A stretch of 6,674 nt of DNA, taken from Candidatus Gallibacteroides avistercoris. Lineage in GTDB: Bacteria > Bacteroidota > Bacteroidia > Bacteroidales > CHK158-818. The translations under genes and the position numbers were made by a program. Shown here one piece after another: positions 1 to 5,122 of the stretch (within the stretch, counting starts at the first letter, position 1; every line of letters starts with the position of its first letter). The notes under the pieces were generated by a model that worked only from the letters and a program-made list of their open reading frames with translations, had not been told where the DNA came from and made no database searches. The stretch lies in assembly GCA_018714665.1 (NCBI GenBank), contig DVNA01000083.1, positions 1 to 6,674 of the forward strand, in the 5' to 3' direction.

Positions 1-243
1 ACGTTAGAGAGCGAAGTCAGTACAGACTTACGAATTCGTACCACCCAGATCAACTTTTTCGACACCTACCGTTTCAGCACCCCCGGGCAGCCGCTCCGAG
101 GCCAGCGTATAGACCGTTACTACCGGTTGACGCCCGAAGGCAAGTTCGAGCCGGAGCGGACAGACCGTTATTCGGTACGTCCGTACGACATCACCGAGCT
201 GGAACACACCCGTCTGTACGAAACCGCCGAAACCCCGGAATAA
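1..243 (+). CDS. C-terminal fragment of an unrecognised protein
   Basis: An open frame runs from the first base of the window to a TAA at 241-243, giving the last 80 residues of a protein whose start lies outside the window. The fragment is rich in Arg, Tyr, Thr and Glu (for example QINFFDTYRFSTPGQP and TDRYSVRPYDITELEHT). It has no long hydrophobic segment, no cysteines and no histidine cluster, so it looks like a soluble or periplasmic domain end rather than a membrane segment. Codon choice (acc, cgt, gaa, tac) matches the genes further right, and a strong hairpin follows within 11 bases, which supports a real gene end. I do not recognise the family and assign no function. It converges on mscL. 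Confidence 0.75.
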   Translation, partial: TLESEVSTDLRIRTTQINFFDTYRFSTPGQPLRGQRIDRYYRLTPEGKFEPERTDRYSVRPYDITELEHTRLYETAETPE

Positions 244-253
244 TTCAGAAATA

Positions 254-291
254 AAAAAAGAAGAGATTGCCGATACAATCTCTTCTTTTTT
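254..291. terminator. Bidirectional intrinsic terminator between convergent genes
   Basis: Bases 254-269 and 276-291 form a perfect 16-bp stem with a 6-base loop (ccgata). The outer part of the stem is an A-run on the left and a T-run on the right, so RNA made from either strand ends its hairpin in a U-tract. It lies 11 bases after the stop of the leftmost gene and 4 bases after the mscL stop on the other strand, so one element can serve both convergent transcripts. Confidence 0.9.
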
Positions 292-295
292 ATAC

Positions 296-721
296 CTATT
301 TATTTTGCAACAGGTCGCGAATCTGGGTCAACAGTTGTACCTCCTCGCTTGGCGGAGGCGGTGTGGCGGGGGCCTCCTCTTTTTTACGCGAAATTTTCCC
401 GATCAATTTAATCAGGAGAAATATGGCAAACGAGATGATTAGGAAATCGACCGTAACCTGGATAAAATTTCCATAGTTCAGTGTAATGGCCGGGACTGTT
501 TCGCCTGCGGCATTGACCGATGCGTGGGCGAGGGTAATTTTCAGGTTGGTGAAGTTGATACCGCCCAACAGCAATCCGAAAACAGGCATGATGATGTCGG
601 AGACGGCCGATGACACAATCTTGCCGAATGCGGCCCCGATAATGATACCCACGGCCATGTCTATCACGTTGCCGCGCATGATAAACTTTTTGAAATCTGA
701 AATGAATGGAGACTGTTTCAT
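296..721 (-). CDS. mscL: Large-conductance mechanosensitive channel MscL
   Basis: This 141-residue inner-membrane protein forms a homopentameric pore that opens under membrane tension to release solutes after osmotic downshock. The sequence follows the MscL family throughout. A short amphipathic N-terminal helix leads into the hallmark MRGNVIDMAVG (15-25). TM1 spans about 20-48 and contains IIIGAAFGKIVSSAVSDIIMP; G25 aligns with the pore-constriction glycine G22 of E. coli. A periplasmic loop covers about 55-83, and TM2 spans about 86-108 (VDFLIISFAIFLLIKLI). A basic RKK cluster (112-114) precedes a Pro-rich linker (117-124) and the C-terminal bundle helix (EEVQLLTQIRDLLQ). Length is normal (E. 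coli 136). It starts 39 bases after the fabI stop on the same strand with no visible promoter in the gap, so it is probably co-transcribed with fabI. No clear Shine-Dalgarno is present. Confidence 0.97.
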   Translation of the reverse strand: MKQSPFISDFKKFIMRGNVIDMAVGIIIGAAFGKIVSSAVSDIIMPVFGLLLGGINFTNLKITLAHASVNAAGETVPAITLNYGNFIQVTVDFLIISFAIFLLIKLIGKISRKKEEAPATPPPPSEEVQLLTQIRDLLQNK

Positions 722-760
722 ACTATCAAGAAAACAGTTTGGAAAGAAAAAAGTTTGGTG

Positions 761-1618
761 TTATCCGTAACAAATTTCGCCTTTTTCATTTCGGTATTCG
801 TCGAAACTCTTGTTGTATTGCGTCATGGCCCGAAGGCTCATGCCCATGCTCGAAAATCCGCCGTCGTGGTAGAGGTTCTGCATGGTAACTTTTCGGGTCA
901 GGTCGGAGAACATGACAATGCAGTAGTCGGCACATTCGTCGGCGTTGGCATTGCCCAGCGGCGACATCCGGTTCGAGAAATCCATCAGCGACTCCATCCC
1001 TTTTACCCCGCTACCGGCCGTTGTCATGGTAGGCGACTGGGAGATGGTATTGATGCGGACATTCTTTTCGCGGCCGTAAATGTAGCCGAAGCTGCGGGCG
1101 ATGGATTCGAGCAGTGCTTTGGCGTCGGCCATATCGTTGTACCCGAAAAGCGTACGTTGTGCCGCTACATAAGACAGGGCCAGGATAGAGCCCCCTTCGG
1201 CGATGGCATCCATCTTTTTGGCCGTTTGTATCATTTTGTGAAAGGAGATGGCCGATATGTCGAGCGTTTTGTTGAGCATATCGTAATCGAGGTCGTCGTA
1301 GGGACGTTTCTTGCGCACGTTCGGCGACATCCCGATGGAGTGGAGTACGAAGTCTATTTTCCCGCCCAGAATCTCCATCGATTTACAAAATACCATTTCC
1401 AGGTCTTCTACGCTGGTGGCATCGGCCGGGATGACCTCTGCGTTGAGTTTCTTTCCCAGCGAGGATACCTCGCCCATACGTACGGCTACCGGAGTATTGG
1501 ACAAGGTGATGGTGGCACCCTCCTCTACGGCGCGTTCAGCAACTTTCCAGGCAATGGACATTTCGTTGAGGGCTCCGAAAATAACCCCTCTTTTTCCTTT
1601 TAATAGATTATAGCTCAT
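761..1618 (-). CDS. fabI: Enoyl-[acyl-carrier-protein] reductase (NADH), FabI
   Basis: FabI reduces trans-2-enoyl-ACP to acyl-ACP with NAD(P)H, the last step of each type II fatty-acid elongation cycle in the cytoplasm. The 285-residue protein is a Rossmann-fold short-chain dehydrogenase. The cofactor loop GALNEMSIAWKVA (15-27) corresponds to the FabI-type G-x5-SIA motif. HSIGMSP (93-99) holds the glycine (G96) equivalent to E. coli G93. The catalytic set is Y150, Y160 and K167, the FabI spacing Y-x9-Y-x6-K, and M163 matches E. coli M159. The end (YHDGGFSSMGMSLRAMTQ and beyond) is a tail of about 20 residues not present in the 262-residue E. coli enzyme, as I expect for Bacteroidetes. Together these residues form the usual triclosan/diazaborine binding site, so sensitivity is plausible but inferred. 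The start ATG at 1618 lies about 50 bases downstream of a good promoter, and mscL follows in the same direction. Confidence 0.97.
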   Translation of the reverse strand: MSYNLLKGKRGVIFGALNEMSIAWKVAERAVEEGATITLSNTPVAVRMGEVSSLGKKLNAEVIPADATSVEDLEMVFCKSMEILGGKIDFVLHSIGMSPNVRKKRPYDDLDYDMLNKTLDISAISFHKMIQTAKKMDAIAEGGSILALSYVAAQRTLFGYNDMADAKALLESIARSFGYIYGREKNVRINTISQSPTMTTAGSGVKGMESLMDFSNRMSPLGNANADECADYCIVMFSDLTRKVTMQNLYHDGGFSSMGMSLRAMTQYNKSFDEYRNEKGEICYG

Positions 1619-1644
1619 GAGCTTGTTTTTTTAGTTTGTTTTTA

Positions 1645-1666
1645 TGGCAAATGAGTTTCATTGCCA
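1645..1666 (-). promoter_or_regulatory. Dyad / leader hairpin upstream of fabI
   Basis: Perfect inverted half-sites TGGCAA (1645-1650) and TTGCCA (1661-1666) flank a centre that is itself nearly self-complementary. Read as RNA from the fabI strand, it folds into a 9-bp stem with one bulged base and a 3-base loop. It lies between the predicted fabI transcription start (about 1671) and the start codon (1618), at roughly +5 to +26. It could be a repressor operator or a leader hairpin. The symmetry is seen directly; the regulatory role is inferred. Confidence 0.45.
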
Positions 1667-1677
1667 ATTTCGGGGGG

Positions 1678-1708
1678 CAAAGATAGAAATATCTTTTATA
1701 ATGACAAT
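1678..1708 (-). promoter_or_regulatory. Bacteroidetes-type promoter for fabI (and mscL)
   Basis: On the minus strand, TATCTTTG (1685-1678) matches the Bacteroidetes -7 consensus TAnnTTTG exactly. ATTG (1708-1705) matches three of four bases of the -33 element TTTG, with a 19-base spacer inside the known 19-21 range. The predicted start of transcription is near 1671, giving an untranslated leader of about 50 bases before fabI. The promoter is divergent from that of the ROK kinase. Confidence 0.75.
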
Positions 1709-1806
1709 CAAGGATATTCATCTTCGGTATATTTACTCGGAAAAATAAAAAAGCCTTTTTTTTACTTTTTATCGGCTTAAATCGTCCGTTTTTTGAAAGA
1801 ATCTTT

Positions 1807-1814
1807 TATCTTTG
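1807..1814 (+). promoter_or_regulatory. Bacteroidetes -7 promoter element for the ROK kinase
   Basis: TATCTTTG is an exact match to the -7 consensus TAnnTTTG, 35 bases before the ATG of the ROK kinase. No good -33 TTTG sits 19-21 bases upstream. The nearest TTTG (1792-1795) leaves only 11 bases, so the call rests on the -7 box and its position. The leader that follows is A-rich and lacks a Shine-Dalgarno, a common situation in this phylum. Confidence 0.65.
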
Positions 1815-1849
1815 CCAGAACACAAATTTAATAATATAAAACACACAAA

Positions 1850-2815
1850 ATGACCATGAGCAAACCTTATGTAGTCGGAATAGATATTGGTGGAACCAAT
1901 ACCGTATTCGGCATTGTAGATGCCCGTGGAACCATTATCGCAAGTGGTTCTATCAAAACTCAAAAGTATAGTGAAGTTGAAGATTACGTAAAAAACCTTT
2001 CCGAAGAACTGACCAAACTGATTGTTCAGGAAAAGGTGGCAGACCAAATTACCGGTATCGGTGTGGGTGCACCTAACGGAAACTATTATACCGGAACAAT
2101 AGAGTTTGCTCCCAATCTTCCGTGGAAAGGTGTAATACCTTTGGCTCAGATGCTTTCAGAAAAAACAGGTTACCCCGTATCGTTGACCAACGATGCCAAT
2201 GCAGCGGCCATCGGTGAAATGACTTACGGAGCAGCCCGCGGTATCAAAGACTTTATCATGATTACCCTCGGAACAGGAGTAGGTAGCGGTATCGTTATAA
2301 ACGGACAGTTGGTATATGGCCACGACGGGTTTGCCGGCGAGCTGGGCCACGTGATTATGCGTCGCGGAAACGGCCGTCTTTGCGGTTGCGGACGTACCGG
2401 ATGTCTGGAAGCATACGCTTCGGCTACGGGTGTGGCACGTACAGCACGCGAATTCCTCGAAATACGGAACGAACAGAGTTTGTTGCGCCAGATCCCCATT
2501 CAGGACATCACCTCCAAGGATGTGTACGACGCTGCCATTGCCGGCGATAAGATGGCTGCCGAAATCTTTGAATATACCGGAAATATGTTGGGAGAAGCCT
2601 TTGCTGACTTCGTCGCATTTTCAAGTCCCAAGGCAATCGTTATTTTCGGCGGTTTGGCAAAATCGGGCGAATTGATTATGAAGCCCATCCGCGAATCGCT
2701 GGATCGTAACATCCTGCCTATTTACAGAGGTAAAGTAAAAGTAATCCCCTCGGAATTGAAAGAGAGCGATGCCGCCGTATTGGGCGCCAGTGCTTTGGGC
2801 TGGGAAGCAAAATAA
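1850..2815 (+). CDS. ROK-family sugar kinase, probable glucokinase
   Basis: This 321-residue cytoplasmic enzyme probably phosphorylates glucose (or a related hexose) with ATP to feed glycolysis. The actin/hexokinase-like fold is visible in order. GIDIGGTNT (10-18) is the N-terminal phosphate-binding loop. NDANAAA (114-120) contains the catalytic base D115. ITLGTGVGSGIV (138-149) is the second phosphate motif. ELGH (164-167) leads into the ROK zinc signature CGCGRTGCLE (178-187), with H167, C178, C180 and C185 as ligands and E187 as a sugar contact. IVIFGGLAKSGE near the C-terminus is the adenosine region. There is no N-terminal DNA-binding helix-turn-helix, so it is a kinase and not a ROK repressor. 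Glucokinase is the likeliest substrate class, but fructokinase, N-acetylmannosamine kinase or allose kinase cannot be excluded. A second in-frame ATG lies two codons in (1856). It is probably monocistronic, between its own promoter and a strong terminator. Confidence 0.93.
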   Translation: MTMSKPYVVGIDIGGTNTVFGIVDARGTIIASGSIKTQKYSEVEDYVKNLSEELTKLIVQEKVADQITGIGVGAPNGNYYTGTIEFAPNLPWKGVIPLAQMLSEKTGYPVSLTNDANAAAIGEMTYGAARGIKDFIMITLGTGVGSGIVINGQLVYGHDGFAGELGHVIMRRGNGRLCGCGRTGCLEAYASATGVARTAREFLEIRNEQSLLRQIPIQDITSKDVYDAAIAGDKMAAEIFEYTGNMLGEAFADFVAFSSPKAIVIFGGLAKSGELIMKPIRESLDRNILPIYRGKVKVIPSELKESDAAVLGASALGWEAK

Positions 2816-2842
2816 CGATTAAAACTTTTCATAATTATCTGT

Positions 2843-2884
2843 AAAAGGGGCTGTCTGACGTAAAGTCGGATGGCCTCTTTTTTT
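2843..2884 (+). terminator. Intrinsic terminator of the ROK kinase gene
   Basis: Bases 2843-2859 pair with 2865-2881 in a 17-bp stem containing four G-U pairs, closed by a 5-base loop. The right arm runs into seven consecutive T (2878-2884). It starts 27 bases after the kinase stop codon and would separate that gene from the terminase-like gene. Confidence 0.85.
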
Positions 2885-2914
2885 GTAGGATTCTCCCAAA
2901 TAGAGAGACATCGC

Positions 2915-2942
2915 CTCCCCCGCGGGGAGTTTCTGTTTTTTT
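2915..2942 (+). terminator. Possible second, weaker hairpin terminator
   Basis: CTCCCC (2915-2920) and GGGGAG (2924-2929) form a 6-bp GC-rich stem with a 3-base loop. A T-rich stretch ending in seven T (2936-2942) follows, but it begins six bases after the stem instead of directly, so termination would be less efficient. It may be a backup to the previous terminator or a leader structure of the terminase-like gene. Confidence 0.35.
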
Positions 2943-3015
2943 CTCATGTTGCCGGGTTGTCATAACATCGGGATAAGAATCGTTTTTCGTTTTTTTGTCT
3001 GTAAATGATAAGAAA

Positions 3016-5019
3016 ATGAAAGATGTTGATATAGAAAATATTATAAAAGAAAACAGCCGCAGGCTATCGGCCCTGTCCGAGGTATATGATCCCGTATCGG
3101 GCGAAGGTTGTTACGGCAAGGAACGTCTTCTCTTGTCTTTGTCCGACGCGCCGATTCCCCGGCAGTACATCCCGGTAAAGATGGCGCAGGAGTCAACCCT
3201 GATACAACAGTTGTTGTGTACCAGCTCCATCGGAGAGTATGTATCGAGCGTATTGGAATATCCTGACGAAGAACCGATTCGGGAACAAGTCTGGGAAAAG
3301 ATTGTAGAAACCCGTATCCGTTACGATTTCGAGTTTTGGGCAGCGATGTTCGTGGAGATAAAAGACAAGCAGAGCGATAGCGACATTCCTTTTGTCTTGA
3401 ACCGTCCCCAACGCCGTTTGTTGGCAGCGTTCGAGCAGATGAGAGAACAGGAGAGACCCATCCGTGTCATCCTGCTGAAAGCCCGGCAGTGGGGCGGTTC
3501 GACGCTGGTGCAGATCTATATGGCGTGGATACAGCTGGTACACCGTCGTAACTGGAACAGCGTGATTTGTGCCCATCTCAAAGACAGTGCCGCCAATATC
3601 AAGGGGATGTATGCCAAGCTGTTGGAGCGTTATCCGCCGTGGTTGCTGGGTACGGACGAGCCGGTAAAGTTCCACCCTTACGAACGCAGTGTCAATACCT
3701 CGGTCATCAAACAAACCGGATGTCGGGTGACGATCGGTTCGGCGGAAACGCCCGAGTCGATACGGGGGGCCGACGCCGTTATGGCCCATTTGTCGGAGGT
3801 GGCCTTCTGGCCCCGTACCCGGCAAAAATCGCCCGAACAGTTAATTCGTTCCGTTTGCGGGTCGGTAGCCTTGTTGCCCTATTCCGTCGTTGTGCTGGAA
3901 AGTACGGCCAACGGTACGGGGAACTATTTCCACCGTGAGTGCGAACGGGCCAAACGGGGCGAAAGCGACAAACAGTTTCTCTTTGTCCCGTGGTATGAAA
4001 TAGAGATGTATTCCTCACCGATAGCAGATTACGAGGCCTTCATCGAGGCAATGGATGATTATGAACATTTCCTGTGGGAGCAAGGTGCCACGCTCGAAGC
4101 CATACACTGGTACCGGCAGAAACGGAGGGAGTATCCCGAACACGCCGACATGATGGCCGAATATCCGTCGGACGATGTGGAGGCCTTTACCTATTCGGGC
4201 GAACGGGTGTTCGACGTCAAACAGGTACAGCGTTTACGTAAAAACTGCATCGACCCTGAGTTTGTCGGGGAGGTATATGGCCGGGCGTCGCACGGGAAAG
4301 AGGCGCTGGAAGATCTGAAATTCAGCGCCGAGCCAGGAGGGTTGTTGGCCGTTTGGTCGATGCCTGCCGACGAACACAACGTACGGGACCGTTACGTTAC
4401 CGTAGTCGATATCGGGGGACGTTCCACCAAAGCCGACTATTCGGTTATCGTCGTCTTTGACCGTTACTGGATGATGTTTGGCGGAGTACCTGAAATCGTG
4501 GCGCAGTGGCGCGGGCATACCGACCACGACCTGTTGGCGTGGAAAGCTGTCCAGATAGCCTCGTTTTACCACCGCTCCCTGTTGGTGATAGAGAGCAATA
4601 CCCTGGAAACCGAAAATACCGATGGAGAACATTCCGAATACATCCTCGATACCATCGCCTCGGTTTATGACAGGCTGTATGCCCGGGCCACCGCAGGACA
4701 GATCCGGGAGAATCTCCCCACCCGTTGGGGGTTTCACATGAACCGTTCTACCAAAACGTTGATTATTAATCATCAGATTAATATGTTGCGAGAGAACGGA
4801 TACATCGAACGCGACCTGTTGGCCTGTTACGAGCACGATGTGTTTGAAAAGAAACCGAACGGCAGTTTCGGGGCCATGGACGGGCATCACGATGATGTGC
4901 TGATAACCCGTTGTATAGGCAATTACGTATGTTATACCGAACCGTTGCCGGCGTTTGTTGCCGAACGCGAAAAGAAAAAAGAGAACCCCGGAATGCCCGT
5001 GAGCGAGGCCTCTTTTTGA
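3016..5019 (+). CDS. Phage terminase large subunit-like ATPase/nuclease, solitary
   Basis: This 667-residue protein has the two-domain plan of phage DNA-packaging terminases (TerL). ATPase domain: PQRR (Q132) resembles the adenine-contacting Q motif. KARQWGGST (155-163) is a deviant Walker A with lysine at its start and none before the final Ser/Thr, as in lambda gpA. HLSEVAFW (258-265) is Walker B with catalytic E261, and ESTANGTGNYF (295-305) is the coupling motif III. RNase H-like nuclease: D465 in VVDIGG, D474 in KADYS, E526 in LLVIESN, and D626/D627 in GHHDDV supply the metal-binding acids. About 130 residues precede the ATPase core, and the end is a basic, disordered-looking tail. An in-frame TTG at 2995 would add seven residues; I prefer ATG 3016 because the TTG lies inside a T-run. 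No small terminase, portal or capsid gene is adjacent, and the flanks are housekeeping. Family assignment is firm; the biological role is unknown. It could be a domesticated phage gene or a remnant. Confidence 0.88.
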   Translation: MKDVDIENIIKENSRRLSALSEVYDPVSGEGCYGKERLLLSLSDAPIPRQYIPVKMAQESTLIQQLLCTSSIGEYVSSVLEYPDEEPIREQVWEKIVETRIRYDFEFWAAMFVEIKDKQSDSDIPFVLNRPQRRLLAAFEQMREQERPIRVILLKARQWGGSTLVQIYMAWIQLVHRRNWNSVICAHLKDSAANIKGMYAKLLERYPPWLLGTDEPVKFHPYERSVNTSVIKQTGCRVTIGSAETPESIRGADAVMAHLSEVAFWPRTRQKSPEQLIRSVCGSVALLPYSVVVLESTANGTGNYFHRECERAKRGESDKQFLFVPWYEIEMYSSPIADYEAFIEAMDDYEHFLWEQGATLEAIHWYRQKRREYPEHADMMAEYPSDDVEAFTYSGERVFDVKQVQRLRKNCIDPEFVGEVYGRASHGKEALEDLKFSAEPGGLLAVWSMPADEHNVRDRYVTVVDIGGRSTKADYSVIVVFDRYWMMFGGVPEIVAQWRGHTDHDLLAWKAVQIASFYHRSLLVIESNTLETENTDGEHSEYILDTIASVYDRLYARATAGQIRENLPTRWGFHMNRSTKTLIINHQINMLRENGYIERDLLACYEHDVFEKKPNGSFGAMDGHHDDVLITRCIGNYVCYTEPLPAFVAEREKKKENPGMPVSEASF

Positions 5020-5058
5020 ACAGTTGGAAAATGTCTGTTGCTTTTTCTTGCCCGGAAA

Positions 5059-5090
5059 ATTGAATAAAAGGCCAATAACACTTATTTTTG
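5059..5090 (+). promoter_or_regulatory. Bacteroidetes-type promoter for copA
   Basis: ATTG (5059-5062) and TATTTTTG (5083-5090) match the -33 (three of four bases) and -7 (exact TAnnTTTG) elements, with a 20-base spacer. Transcription would begin near 5097, leaving a leader of about 25 bases before the ATG at 5123. This gives copA its own promoter and argues against read-through from the terminase-like gene being its main source. I see no obvious copper-responsive operator dyad here. Confidence 0.75.
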
Positions 5091-5122
5091 TAGCCTTATA
5101 TGGAATCAAAATAAATAATCAG

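Noticed and set aside
755..1603. Long plus-strand open frame of 282 codons
   Set aside because: It is antisense to fabI, has no recognisable domain, and fabI is unmistakable on the other strand. High-GC third positions on one strand create such shadows.
1751..1778. AAGCC/GGCTT inverted repeat in the divergent intergenic region
   Set aside because: Five base pairs with an 18-base loop in AT-rich sequence; expected by chance.
2816..3015. Search for phage attachment repeats, tRNA or insertion-sequence ends flanking the terminase-like gene
   Set aside because: I found no tRNA-like sequence and no matching direct or inverted repeats between this gap and 5020-5122, so no element boundary can be supported.
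5019..5046. Possible terminator after the terminase-like gene (AACAG/CTGTT stem followed by a T-run)
   Set aside because: Only a 5-bp AT-rich stem with an 11-base loop; too weak to call.
4234..5109. Minus-strand open frame of 291 codons
   Set aside because: It is antisense to the nuclease half of the terminase-like gene, where the catalytic acids are conserved in the plus frame.
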